Shown piece after piece: positions 1 to 8,399 of a DNA stretch of 64,000 nt. Numbering within the stretch: position 1 is the first letter of the stretch; each line of letters starts with the position of its first letter. Below the pieces are notes generated by a model. It searched no databases, was not told the origin of the DNA, and worked only from the letters and a program-made list of their open reading frames with translations. The DNA comes from Subtercola boreus (GTDB taxonomy: Bacteria > Actinomycetota > Actinomycetes > Actinomycetales > Microbacteriaceae). The DNA is taken from NCBI RefSeq assembly GCF_003399625.1, contig NZ_NBXA01000007.1, positions 62,001 through 126,000 on the forward strand. Direction: 5' to 3'. Made by a program: the position numbers and the translations under genes.

Positions 1-55
1 AGTTGCGAACACTCCTATAAGCTTGCTTGCTGTGCCGGTGGAATCCACAGGCCAG

Positions 56-131
56 GCCGCCTTAGCTCAGTCGGTAGAGCGATTCACTCGTAATGAATAG
101 GTCATCAGTTCGATTCTGATAGGCGGCCCCA
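56..131 (+). tRNA. tRNA-Thr (anticodon CGU)
   Basis: A full cloverleaf can be folded. The acceptor arms GCCGCCT and AGGCGGC pair, the D-arm contains TAGCTCAGTCGGTAGAGC, and the anticodon stem ATTCA/TGAAT closes a seven-base loop CTCGTAA whose middle bases CGT read ACG (Thr). The T-arm carries GTTCGATTC. The sequence then continues with C and CCA (129-131), so the CCA end appears to be encoded. A strong hairpin follows at once. Confidence 0.95.
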
Positions 132-132
132 C

Positions 133-167
133 GACGGAAGGCCCGGGAAACCGGGCCTTTCTCCGTC
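133..167 (+). terminator. Intrinsic terminator-like hairpin after tRNA-Thr
   Basis: The arms GACGGA-AGGCCCGG and CCGGGCCTTTCTCCGTC pair around a GAAA tetraloop. The 3' side includes a short T run (TTT) but no long T tract, as is common in high-GC genomes. It begins one base after the encoded CCA. Confidence 0.75.
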
Positions 168-206
168 TGTGTGGATGTCGTCGCCGAAGATGAGGGAGAA
201 TGTGTG

Positions 207-1190
207 ATGTCGAGCGGACTGCGCTGGGGAATTCTTGCCACCGGGGGGATCGCTTCATCGTTCGCCACCGACCTTCTGGCGAACGGGTTCCAATTGACGG
301 CGGTGGGCTCGCGCTCCCAGCAGTCGGCGGATGAGTTCGCGGGCCGCTTCGGCGGAATCACGGCTCACGCGAGTTACGAGCAGCTCGTGGCCGACCCCGA
401 AGTCGACGTGGTCTACGTGGCGACACCGCATCCGTTCCACGAGCAGAACGCATTGATGGCCATCGCCGCAGGCAAGCATGTGCTCGTCGAGAAGGCCTTC
501 ACCGTGAACGAACGGCAGGCCGAGCGTATCGTCGAGGCCGCGCGCGAAGCAGGCGTCGTCGTGCTCGAAGCCATGTGGACCAGGTTCCTGCCGCACATGG
601 TGCGCATCCGCGAGATCATCGCGGCGGGCACGCTCGGCGATGTGCGCACGGTGATCGCCGACCACAACCAGAAACTCCCGTCTGACCCGCACCACCGCCT
701 GAACGCCCCGGAACTCGGCGGCGGGGCGCTGCTGGACCTCGCGATCTACCCGGTCTCGTTCGCCGTCGACGTGCTGGGTGTGCCGACCGGGGTTCGGGCG
801 AGCGCGAGCATGACGGCAACCGGGGTCGATCGACAGACGGCGATCATCCTCGAGCACGAAGGTGGGCGGCAGTCCGTGCTGCATGCCGCGCTCGACACGG
901 CCGGACCGAACGTGGCCGCCGTGTTGGGAACCCAGGCCAGGATCGAGATCGACCGTACGTGGTACATGGCGACGACCTTCCGCGTGATCGACCCCGAGCA
1001 GAACGTGCTCGAAGAGTTCGATCATCCTGTCACCAGCCGGGGCATGCAGTACCAGGCCTGGGAACTCGAGCGGGTGGTCGCCGCCGGTGAATTCTCGAGC
1101 CCGCTTCTGCCGGGGTCGGAGAGTGTGGCGATCATGGGTGTGCTCGACGAGGTGCGGCGCCAGATCGGGCTGGAGTTCCCCGGGGAGTAG
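207..1190 (+). CDS. Gfo/Idh/MocA family NAD(P)-dependent oxidoreductase
   Basis: Predicted cytosolic dehydrogenase of 327 residues, the normal family length. The N-terminal Rossmann fold starts with a glycine-rich GILATGGIA at about residues 8-16. The family's Glu-Lys pair, where the lysine takes part in catalysis and cofactor binding, is visible at about E95-K96 in the context VLVEKAF. The C-terminal half has the usual open sheet (GGGALLDLAIYPVSF). The start was chosen at the ATG at 207 because GAGGGAGAA lies just upstream; an upstream ATG at 171 overlaps the terminator after the tRNA. The substrate cannot be read from sequence; sugars, inositols or dihydrodiols are known for the family. Confidence 0.85.
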   Translation: MSSGLRWGILATGGIASSFATDLLANGFQLTAVGSRSQQSADEFAGRFGGITAHASYEQLVADPEVDVVYVATPHPFHEQNALMAIAAGKHVLVEKAFTVNERQAERIVEAAREAGVVVLEAMWTRFLPHMVRIREIIAAGTLGDVRTVIADHNQKLPSDPHHRLNAPELGGGALLDLAIYPVSFAVDVLGVPTGVRASASMTATGVDRQTAIILEHEGGRQSVLHAALDTAGPNVAAVLGTQARIEIDRTWYMATTFRVIDPEQNVLEEFDHPVTSRGMQYQAWELERVVAAGEFSSPLLPGSESVAIMGVLDEVRRQIGLEFPGE

Positions 1191-1208
1191 CCCCGCGGGG
1201 CGCGCTGG

Positions 1209-1214
1209 TACAGT
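1209..1214 (+). promoter_or_regulatory. Leaderless -10 box (TACAGT) for the dacB-like gene
   Basis: TACAGT is followed by six bases and then the ATG at 1221, which would put the transcription start at or next to the start codon. No Shine-Dalgarno sequence is present. Confidence 0.6.
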
Positions 1215-1220
1215 GACCGG

Positions 1221-2672
1221 ATGCCCGGCCATTCCGCTTCGGAGAATCCGCGTCGGCGGCGGTGGCGTGTCGCCGGAGCGTGGGGCGCCCTCGTGGTGCT
1301 GTGCGTCGCCTCGTTCGCGGGCGGAGCCGTCTTTGCTTCCGGCCGTGCCGACGTGTCCATGGATGCTCCCGCCCTCGCTGGTGCGCCGACGCCGGCGCTC
1401 GACCCGGTTCCCACGGCGACCGGGCCTGCCGTCGAGCGCCGACCCCAGCCGACGGCCGCTGCGGCCCCGGCCGTCGTGCGCACGTGTTCCGTGGACGCTC
1501 TGGCTTCGGCCGGCGGCCTCGGCACGTTCCAGGGAACTGTTCGTGACGCATCGACCGGGAGCATTCTGTTCGACCGTGGTGGGGAGCAGTTCTCGCGCAC
1601 TGCGAGCGTGATGAAGGTGCTGACCTCTGCGGCCGCGCTCGCCGTTCTCGGGCCGGATCATCGAGTCACGACCCGCGTGGTGCGGGGGGCCGCGGCCGGC
1701 GAAGTCGTGCTGGTGGGCGGTGGCGACGTGACCCTCGCGAGCGGGGCCTCGAACATCTACAACGACAGCGCGTCGATGGATGACCTCGCGGCCCAGGTGA
1801 AGACGGCCTGGTCGGACGACCCGTCGTCGGGTGGCAGTTCCATCTCCACGATCACCCTCGATGCCTCGCTGTTCACCGGCGACACGTGGCAGCCGTCGTG
1901 GAACCGTGTCGAGCAGACGGAGGGCTCCACCGCAGAAGTCACCGCCCTCATGGTCGACGGTGACCGGGCCAACCCGTCGGCGGACACCTCGCCGCGGAGC
2001 GACGACCCGGTTGCGCGCGCCGGGGAGGCCTTCCGGTCGGCGCTCGGCCCGCTCGCCTCCGGCGCACGGCTCACGGAAGGCGCAGCGACCGCAGGGGCGA
2101 CGACGCTCGGTTCGGTTCAGTCGGCTCCGGTGTCGACGATGGTACAGGAGGCGCTGCTTCGTTCGGACAACACCGAGGCCGAGATGCTCGCCCGGCTGAC
2201 CGCCATCGCGCTGGGTGCCGGCTCGTCGTTCTCGTCTCTCCAGATCGCGATTCCCACTGCGCTCCGCGACGCGTACGGGCTCGATCCGACAGGGCTCGTG
2301 ATCGTGGACGGATCGGGCCTCAGTGACGACGACGCCGTGTCGACGCGGTACATCACCACGCTGATGGACAGGGTCAACGCACGGGAGGCCAACCTGGGCG
2401 TGCTTCTCGACGGGCTTCCCGTGGCAGACCAGACCGGCACGCTCTCCTACCGGTTCACCGGCGGGAACTCTGTGGTGAACGGCAGGGTGTTCGCCAAGAC
2501 GGGGTCGATCGATTCGGGCAACATGCTGGCCGGAGTCGTTCACGCGGCCGACGGCTCGGTGCTCACCTTCGCCTTCTTCGCCCTCGGCAGCCAGCTCGGT
2601 TCGGGGCGGGAAGCCCTCGACGCACTGACGGTGGGTGTCTACACCTGCGGCAACGCTCTTTCGAACGGCTGA
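1221..2672 (+). CDS. dacB: D-alanyl-D-alanine carboxypeptidase/endopeptidase (PBP4, peptidase S13)
   Basis: A low-molecular-mass penicillin-binding protein of 483 residues that trims peptidoglycan stem peptides outside the membrane. An N-terminal signal anchor (basic RRRRWR, then a hydrophobic stretch around residues 17-38) is followed by a Pro/Ala-rich linker to about residue 85. The three serine-acyltransferase motifs are present: SxxK as S129-V-M-K132, SxN as S-D-N near residue 315, and KTG near residue 424. Family knowledge identifies the SxxK serine as the nucleophile. The gene is co-oriented with its neighbours and has its own leaderless-type promoter. Confidence 0.9.
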   Translation: MPGHSASENPRRRRWRVAGAWGALVVLCVASFAGGAVFASGRADVSMDAPALAGAPTPALDPVPTATGPAVERRPQPTAAAAPAVVRTCSVDALASAGGLGTFQGTVRDASTGSILFDRGGEQFSRTASVMKVLTSAAALAVLGPDHRVTTRVVRGAAAGEVVLVGGGDVTLASGASNIYNDSASMDDLAAQVKTAWSDDPSSGGSSISTITLDASLFTGDTWQPSWNRVEQTEGSTAEVTALMVDGDRANPSADTSPRSDDPVARAGEAFRSALGPLASGARLTEGAATAGATTLGSVQSAPVSTMVQEALLRSDNTEAEMLARLTAIALGAGSSFSSLQIAIPTALRDAYGLDPTGLVIVDGSGLSDDDAVSTRYITTLMDRVNAREANLGVLLDGLPVADQTGTLSYRFTGGNSVVNGRVFAKTGSIDSGNMLAGVVHAADGSVLTFAFFALGSQLGSGREALDALTVGVYTCGNALSNG

Positions 2673-2783
2673 CCCCGTTGTGACCCTGTGCTCGGGACCC
2701 CCTGCCCTGCCCAGACGTAAGATTGTTCCGTCAACCAGCGGCTCGCCCCCCGGGCCGCGCATCAGCCAGACGAGGAGTTCACC

Positions 2784-3380
2784 GTGACGAGAGCGCTGTT
2801 CATCATCGACGTGCAGAACGACTTCACCGAGGGCGGCGCGCTCGGCGTGGCGGGCGGGGGAGCGGTGGCCGCGGGCATCTCGATGCTCCTGGCGGAACAT
2901 CCCCACACCTACGACCTGGTGATCGCCTCGTGTGACTGGCATGACGGCGACAATGACAACGGAGGCCACTTCGCAGGATCCGACGAACCCGACTTCGTCA
3001 ACACCTGGCCTGTGCACTGCGTGGCGGGAACGCGCGGCGCCGAGTACCACGACGCCCTCACCGAGGAGTCGATCTCGTTCCACGTGCAGAAGGGGCAGGG
3101 GGAGCCTGCATACTCGATCTACGAGGGCACCACCGAGGAGGGCGGCACCGTGCACCAGCTGCTCGACGAGCACGGAGTGACCGAGATCGACGTTGCGGGG
3201 CTCGCCACCGACTACTGCGTTCGCGCCTCTGCCCTCGACGCGATCGAGCACGGCCGTCATGTGCGCATCCTCACCGACCTGGTCGCGGGCGTCGACCCGC
3301 GCTCGAGCGAGGACGCCCTCGCGGAGCTCGGGCATGCGGGTGCCGAGCTCATCACCTCGGCATCGGTCGACGAGGAGTGA
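2784..3380 (+). CDS. pncA: Nicotinamidase (isochorismatase-like hydrolase)
   Basis: Converts nicotinamide to nicotinate for NAD salvage in the cytosol. The 198-residue protein shows the Asp-Lys-Cys triad of the family: D9 in FIIDVQNDF, K about 103 in HVQKGQ, and C145 in ATDYCVR. A metal-site-like D-W-H motif is visible in ASCDWHDGD. The start is GTG with GAGGAG seven bases upstream. A -10-like TAAGAT lies at about 2718-2723. Its stop overlaps the start of the following methyltransferase gene by four bases (GTGA), so the two are probably translationally coupled. Confidence 0.92.
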   Translation: MTRALFIIDVQNDFTEGGALGVAGGGAVAAGISMLLAEHPHTYDLVIASCDWHDGDNDNGGHFAGSDEPDFVNTWPVHCVAGTRGAEYHDALTEESISFHVQKGQGEPAYSIYEGTTEEGGTVHQLLDEHGVTEIDVAGLATDYCVRASALDAIEHGRHVRILTDLVAGVDPRSSEDALAELGHAGAELITSASVDEE

Positions 3381-4207
3381 GTTCTTCGGGCATCCCGAAC
3401 CTGGTCGAGATCGACGACCTGGCTGACCCCCGGCTGGCCGACTACTCGCACCAGACCGACGTGGCCCTCCGTAAGGCCCAGGGTACTGAGCACGGCATCT
3501 ACCTGGCCGAGTCGGCGCTGGTGCTGGAGCGCGCTGTGCGTGCCGGTCATGTGCCTCGCTCTGTGCTGGCCCTCGGAGGCTCGGTCGATGAAGCAGTGGC
3601 TGCACTCGGACCGTTCGCGGAGACGACCCCGATCTTCGTGGGGCCGGGGGAACTGCTTGCCGAACTGACCGGGTACATCCTGCACAGGGGAATCGTTGCG
3701 GCGATGAATCGGCCGGCGCTGGCCGGCGTCGACGAGCTGTTGGCAGGCACCGGGCTTGTCGTGGTTCTCGAGAACGTGGCAGACCCCACGAATGTGGGAG
3801 CGATCTTCCGCTCGGTTGCAGCCATCGGAGCTGACGCGGTGCTGGTGACACCGCGCTGTTCCGACCCGTTCTACAGGCGAGCGATCCGGGTGAGCATGGG
3901 CACCGTGCTGCAGGTGCCGTGGACGCGCACGGGCGACTGGCCGGAACTCGGAGCGACCCTTCGCGGGGCAGGATTCGGAATCGCCGCCCTCGCGCTGGCC
4001 GAGGGTGCGGTCTCGCTCCGGGACTTCGCGGCACCGGATGCCCGGCCCGCCCGGCTCGCTTTGGTTCTCGGTGCCGAAGGAGAGGGACTGACTGAGGAAG
4101 CGTTGGCTGCGGCGGACACTCTGGTAAGCATCCCGATGTCGCACGGAATCGACTCGCTGAATGTGGCCGCCGCCAGCGCGGTAGCCCTCTGGGCGGTCTC
4201 CGGCTGA
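3377..4207 (+). CDS. SpoU/TrmH-family RNA 2'-O-methyltransferase
   Basis: SPOUT-class SAM-dependent methyltransferase of 276 residues that methylates a ribose in rRNA or tRNA. An N-terminal substrate-binding domain comes first (about 1-110). The catalytic domain has the three SpoU motifs: ENVADPTNVGAIFRS (motif 1, with the conserved Asn and Arg), LVLGAEGEGL (motif 2) and IPMSHGIDSLNVAAASA (motif 3), which build the knotted SAM site. The start GTG overlaps the pncA stop (GTGA). Which RNA position is modified cannot be told. Confidence 0.88.
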   Translation: MSSSGIPNLVEIDDLADPRLADYSHQTDVALRKAQGTEHGIYLAESALVLERAVRAGHVPRSVLALGGSVDEAVAALGPFAETTPIFVGPGELLAELTGYILHRGIVAAMNRPALAGVDELLAGTGLVVVLENVADPTNVGAIFRSVAAIGADAVLVTPRCSDPFYRRAIRVSMGTVLQVPWTRTGDWPELGATLRGAGFGIAALALAEGAVSLRDFAAPDARPARLALVLGAEGEGLTEEALAAADTLVSIPMSHGIDSLNVAAASAVALWAVSG

Positions 4208-4280
4208 TTTCCGTCGGGGCACCCCGGCGAAACCCGTTACCGTTAGAACGACCCATCTCGACCGAGGAGCCTGCCTCACC

Positions 4281-5201
4281 ATGGTGCCCGACCAGCCTGC
4301 GTTCACCGACACGCCTCTCGCAACGACCGCCACCGGCCTCGTGCGCCCGCACGACATCGGACGCCTCACGATCCAGTGCGCCGACCAGCCGGGGATCGTC
4401 GCGGCCGTGGCCGGATTCCTCGCCGATCACGGCGCCAACATCACAGAACTCGGCCAGTTCTCGACCGACTCCGAGAACGGCGAATTCTTTCAGCGCACCG
4501 TCTTCCACTGCGAGGACGTGGCCGACCGCCTGCCTGAGTTCGACCGGGACTTCGCCGCGCAGGTCGGCAGCCGGTTCGGTATGACCTACACCTTCACCAG
4601 CGTCGCTTCGCCGAAGCGTGTGGCCATCATGGTGTCGAAGTACGACCACTGCCTGCTCGAGCTGCTCTGGCGGAACAAGCGCGGCGACCTCGACATGGAC
4701 ATCACGCTGGTGATCTCGAATCATGAGGACCTCCGTGCCGACGCAGAGAGTTTCGGCGTGCCGTTCGTGCACATCCCGGTCTCGTCGGCGACGAAGGCTG
4801 ACGCAGAGGCCCGCCAGGTCGAGCTGCTCGCGGGCAACGTCGATCTCGTGGTCATGGCGCGATACATGCAGATCCTCTCTTCGGACTTTCTCGGCGCGGT
4901 CGGCTGCCCGGTCATCAACATCCACCATTCCTTTCTGCCCGCCTTCGCCGGTGCCGGGCCATACCTCAAGGCGAAGGCGCGCGGGGTCAAGCTCATCGGG
5001 GCGACTGCCCACTACGCCACGGCCAATCTCGACGAGGGGCCGATCATCGAACAGGACGTGGTGCGGGTCAGCCACCGCGAGAGCGTGGGCGAGCTCGAAC
5101 GGCGGGGCGCCGAGGTCGAGCGGAGTGTTCTGGCCCGTGCTGTGCAGTGGCACTGTGAGGATCGCGTGATGACATACGGGAATTCCACCACCATCCTCTA
5201 G
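4281..5201 (+). CDS. purU: Formyltetrahydrofolate deformylase
   Basis: Hydrolyses 10-formyl-tetrahydrofolate to formate and tetrahydrofolate, balancing one-carbon pools and feeding formate to PurT where present. The 306 residues contain an N-terminal ACT domain (about 20-105, beginning RLTIQCADQPGIVAAVAGFL) and a C-terminal formyltransferase-like domain with INIHHSFLPAFAGAGPY and a downstream Asp in DEGPIIEQD, the Asn/His/Asp set of the family. A GAGGAG ribosome site lies ten bases before the ATG. The gene is followed by folD in the same direction, a natural folate pairing. Confidence 0.93.
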   Translation: MVPDQPAFTDTPLATTATGLVRPHDIGRLTIQCADQPGIVAAVAGFLADHGANITELGQFSTDSENGEFFQRTVFHCEDVADRLPEFDRDFAAQVGSRFGMTYTFTSVASPKRVAIMVSKYDHCLLELLWRNKRGDLDMDITLVISNHEDLRADAESFGVPFVHIPVSSATKADAEARQVELLAGNVDLVVMARYMQILSSDFLGAVGCPVINIHHSFLPAFAGAGPYLKAKARGVKLIGATAHYATANLDEGPIIEQDVVRVSHRESVGELERRGAEVERSVLARAVQWHCEDRVMTYGNSTTIL

Positions 5202-5269
5202 ACCTCCGGGTCGACCGTGTTGCATCTGTGGAGAACTTCCAAGGAATCGTGAGTGTGAAGGAGAAGAAG

Positions 5270-6133
5270 ATGGCAGAAGCCGGAATCATCGACGGCCGGG
5301 CCGTGGCGGCGCGGGTGCGCGAGCAGCTGAAGACCGATGTGGCGGAGTTCACGGCCCGCACGGGCATCCAGCCGGGTCTCGCCACCGTGCTGGTGGGCGA
5401 CGATCCCGCGTCGGAGGTCTACGTGGCCAGCAAGCGAAAGTCGTCTGTGGCGGCCGGAATGGCCGACCTCCATCAGCACCTGCCGGAGGATGCCACGCAG
5501 GCCCAGGTCGAGGAGTTGCTCAGGCAGCTCGCGGCGAACCACGCGGTGTCGGGCATCCTGCTGCAACTGCCGGTACCCGCGCACCTCGATGCAGCCTCGC
5601 TCATCGAACTGATTCCGTTCGAGAAGGACGTCGACGGCCTGACCACCATGAGCGTCGGCCTTCTCGCCCAGGGGAAGCCGGGGCTTCGTCCGTGCACCCC
5701 CTCCGGCGTGATCGAGCTGCTCGACGCTTACGACGTACCGATCGAGGGTGCGAGGGTCGTGGTGATCGGGCGTTCCGAGCTCGTCGGCCGGCCGGTCGCG
5801 CAGCTGCTGGTCAACCGCAACGCGACCGTGACGATTGCGCACTCGCGCACGAAGGACCTGGCGGCGGTGTGCCGTGAGGCGGACATCATCGTGGCGGCCG
5901 TCGGCGTGAAGGGCCTGGTCACGGGGGAGTTCGTGAAGCCCGGCGCGACCGTGATCGATGTGGGCATCCACCGCGGTGCAGACGGCCTGAGCGGCGATGC
6001 CGACTTCGCGTCGGTGTCGGAGGTGGCGGCACTGGTGACGCCCGTGCCCGGCGGTGTCGGCCCGATGACGATTGCCATGCTGCTCGCGAACACTCTCCGC
6101 GCGGCCGAGCTGCAGTACTCGCTCGCCGACTGA
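5270..6133 (+). CDS. folD: Bifunctional methylenetetrahydrofolate dehydrogenase/methenyltetrahydrofolate cyclohydrolase
   Basis: Interconverts 5,10-methylene-, methenyl- and 10-formyl-tetrahydrofolate in the cytosol. It is 287 residues, the usual size. Signature stretches are YVASKRKSSVAAGM (with the catalytic Tyr and Lys), the PFEKDVDGLTTMSVG block, and VVIGRSELVGRPVAQLL for NADP. It ends with the typical TPVPGGVGPMT loop. The ATG at 5270 is preferred over an in-frame GTG at 5228 because AAGGAGAAG sits directly upstream. It lies about 70 bases after purU and is probably co-transcribed. Confidence 0.95.
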   Translation: MAEAGIIDGRAVAARVREQLKTDVAEFTARTGIQPGLATVLVGDDPASEVYVASKRKSSVAAGMADLHQHLPEDATQAQVEELLRQLAANHAVSGILLQLPVPAHLDAASLIELIPFEKDVDGLTTMSVGLLAQGKPGLRPCTPSGVIELLDAYDVPIEGARVVVIGRSELVGRPVAQLLVNRNATVTIAHSRTKDLAAVCREADIIVAAVGVKGLVTGEFVKPGATVIDVGIHRGADGLSGDADFASVSEVAALVTPVPGGVGPMTIAMLLANTLRAAELQYSLAD

Positions 6134-6177
6134 CCGCACCGGCGCCCGCAGGCCCGCCCGAGCGCCTGAAAGAGGAT

Positions 6178-6219
6178 CAGGGCTCCTACTGCGCCCTCGG
6201 GGTGCTCAGCGGAGCCCTG
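6178..6219. terminator. Candidate bidirectional terminator hairpin between convergent folD and an ABC exporter gene
   Basis: CAGGGCTCC (6178-6186) and GGAGCCCTG (6211-6219) are perfect inverted arms with a 24-base loop, followed by TCCTTGTTT. It lies between two converging genes. The long loop lowers confidence. Confidence 0.45.
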
Positions 6220-6304
6220 GTCCTTGTTTACGCAGGGTGTGGGGGGTGCGGCGGGGCCGGGCGGGCAGGGACCGGGGCAGGGGCGCCGCGGGCGGTGCGG
6301 GGCG

Positions 6305-8287
6305 TCAGACGAGCAGCTGGCGCTTCGCGAGCTCGCGATAGAGCGGCGTCGTCCCCACGAGTTCGGAATGCGTTCCCACGCCGACCACGCTTCCGTGGTC
6401 GAGCACGATGATGCGGTCGGAGTCGACCACCGTCGACAGCCGGTGCGCGATCACGATCAGGGTGCGGTTCTCGGCCACCGCATCGATGGCTTCGCGGAGC
6501 ATCTGCTCGTTGAGGCCGTCGAGACTCGAGGTGGACTCGTCGAGCAGCAGGATCGGCGGCGCAGCCAGCAGCGCCCGCGCAATGGCGAGCCGCTGGCGTT
6601 CGCCGCCGGAGAGCATCACGCCCTCCTCCCCGACCGGGGCGTCGAGCCCCTGTGGTGAGCGCCCGAGCACTTCGAGCAGGTTGACGGCGCCCAGCACCCG
6701 GATGCACTGCTCATCGGTCGCGTCGGGCGTCGCGAGCAGCAGGTTCGAGCGGATGCTGCCGGCCAGCACGGGGGCATCCTGTTCGACGTAGCCGATCTGC
6801 GAGCGGAGCTCCTTGCGGTCGAGGGCCCGAATGTCGACCCCGCCGACGCGGATCACTCCCGCCGTCGCATCGTAGAACCGCTCGATGAGCGCCAGGATGG
6901 TGCTCTTGCCGGCTCCCGACGGCCCGACGAGGGCAATGCGCTTGCCCCGGGGAACGCTGAAGCTCACCCCGCGCAGCACGGTCGTGCTCTGGATGCCCGG
7001 CGAGCCGGCTGCGCCTGAACCGAGTGTCGCGAGGGATTCCCGCGCGCCGAGCTCGTCCGCGGCGCCGGACGGGGCAGCCAGCTTGACGGTTCCCGGCCCG
7101 GAGAGCTCCCCCCGGGCATCCACCGCACCGTCGCCGGGCAGAGCGCCCTCGGCGTAGGAGAACTCGACACCCTCGAACTCGACGGCGAGCTCGACCGCCG
7201 ACGGGTCGAACGCGCCGGCTGAGCCAGAAGCCGCTCCAGCCCCGGCCCCCCGCACATGCAGCGGAACGTCGTCGCGATCGGTCTGGCCCTCGCCCGGCAG
7301 GTCGATGATCTCCTGGATGCGACCGAGAGCGCCGAGCGCCGAGTTCACCGAGGTGAACGCCCCGAATGCCTGGCCGAGCGGCAGGATCATCATGAAAAGG
7401 AACAGGATGAACGACACCAGTGACGCGATGGTGATGGCCCCGCTCGCCACCCGGTACCCGCCGACGCCGATCACGGTGAGGAAGGCGACCTGCATCGCGA
7501 TGCCGGCGACAGGTACGACCAGCGCCGAGATCCTGGCGACCTGGATGCCCATCAGCCAGGCGCCCTCGGCATCTTTCTCGACGGCGGCCACTTCGCGCTC
7601 TGTGGCGTTGGCGGCGCGTACTGTGCGGACGGCGCTGATGGCCCGCTCGACGCTCGCAGCGAGGTCGCCGACCTTCTCCTGCGCCTTGCGGCTCGCGACC
7701 CGGATGCGGGCGGAGAGCAGCACCACCACGACGATCGACACGCCGACGACGAGCACGGTCAGACCCAGCAGCACCGGGTCGATGATCAGCATGGCGATCA
7801 GTGCCCCGACGAAGGTCAGCGAGCCGCCGATCGCCTCGACGAGGCCCTGGGTGAGCACCGCGCGAAGCAGCGTGGTGTCGGATCCGACACGGGAGACGAG
7901 GTCGCCGGTGCGTCGCACATCGAATTCGCGGATGGGGAGGTTGAGCATCCGCCGCACCAGCTTTCGCCTCGACGACAGCACCACGCCCTCACCGGTGCGC
8001 TGCAGCAGGTAGTGCTGGAAACCGCTGATCAGCCCGGAGACGACGACGAGCGCGACCAGCGCCCAGACGAGTCCCGAGAGGCTCTGGTTGTTCGTGACGA
8101 GGGTGATGACCTGGCTGACGAGAAGCGGTTGGGCGAGGCTCGCAGCCGCCCCCAGCACGCTCAGCACGATCACGAAGGCGAGCACCTTCTTGTGCTCGAA
8201 GAGGTAGGGGAGCAGGTCGCTGAACCGGGCCCGGGGCCCGTCGTCCTTCGCCCGGCGCCGGCCGCGGGGTTGTGCAGTATTCGTCAT
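6305..8287 (-). CDS. ABC exporter, fused membrane and ATPase domains (MdlB/MsbA-like)
   Basis: A half-transporter of 660 residues that should work as a dimer in the membrane. Six transmembrane helices fill about residues 30-325. The nucleotide-binding domain has Walker A GPSGAGKS (about 454-461), the signature LSGGERQR, Walker B ILLLDESTSSLD and the H-loop IAHRLST. A Gly/Ala/Ser-rich linker lies near residues 350-363, and about 50 extra residues are inserted inside the ATPase domain between VEFSYAEG (about 372-379) and the strand before Walker A (about 433). The substrate is unknown; drugs or lipids are usual for the family. Confidence 0.88.
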   Translation of the reverse strand: MTNTAQPRGRRRAKDDGPRARFSDLLPYLFEHKKVLAFVIVLSVLGAAASLAQPLLVSQVITLVTNNQSLSGLVWALVALVVVSGLISGFQHYLLQRTGEGVVLSSRRKLVRRMLNLPIREFDVRRTGDLVSRVGSDTTLLRAVLTQGLVEAIGGSLTFVGALIAMLIIDPVLLGLTVLVVGVSIVVVVLLSARIRVASRKAQEKVGDLAASVERAISAVRTVRAANATEREVAAVEKDAEGAWLMGIQVARISALVVPVAGIAMQVAFLTVIGVGGYRVASGAITIASLVSFILFLFMMILPLGQAFGAFTSVNSALGALGRIQEIIDLPGEGQTDRDDVPLHVRGAGAGAASGSAGAFDPSAVELAVEFEGVEFSYAEGALPGDGAVDARGELSGPGTVKLAAPSGAADELGARESLATLGSGAAGSPGIQSTTVLRGVSFSVPRGKRIALVGPSGAGKSTILALIERFYDATAGVIRVGGVDIRALDRKELRSQIGYVEQDAPVLAGSIRSNLLLATPDATDEQCIRVLGAVNLLEVLGRSPQGLDAPVGEEGVMLSGGERQRLAIARALLAAPPILLLDESTSSLDGLNEQMLREAIDAVAENRTLIVIAHRLSTVVDSDRIIVLDHGSVVGVGTHSELVGTTPLYRELAKRQLLV

Positions 8288-8333
8288 GGCAACTTTCGAT
8301 TCGCCTCAAGTTTATGTTGCGTCAGACAGCGGA

Positions 8334-8366
8334 GGGCGCCCCGGCCAGTGGTTGACCGGGGCGCCC
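8334..8366 (-). terminator. GC-rich hairpin downstream of the MFS gene
   Basis: GGGCGCCCCGG and CCGGGGCGCCC form an 11-bp perfect stem with an 11-base loop. On the minus strand it comes after the MFS stop and before the ABC exporter start. No T tract follows, so termination efficiency is uncertain. Confidence 0.55.
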
Positions 8367-8399
8367 TTCGAGGATGAAGCAGAGTGTGCGAAGCGAGGC

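Noticed and set aside
255-5225. Very long minus-strand open frame of 1656 codons
   Set aside because: It runs antisense across five well-supported plus-strand genes (oxidoreductase to purU), with Arg/His/Gly-rich translation typical of a high-GC shadow.
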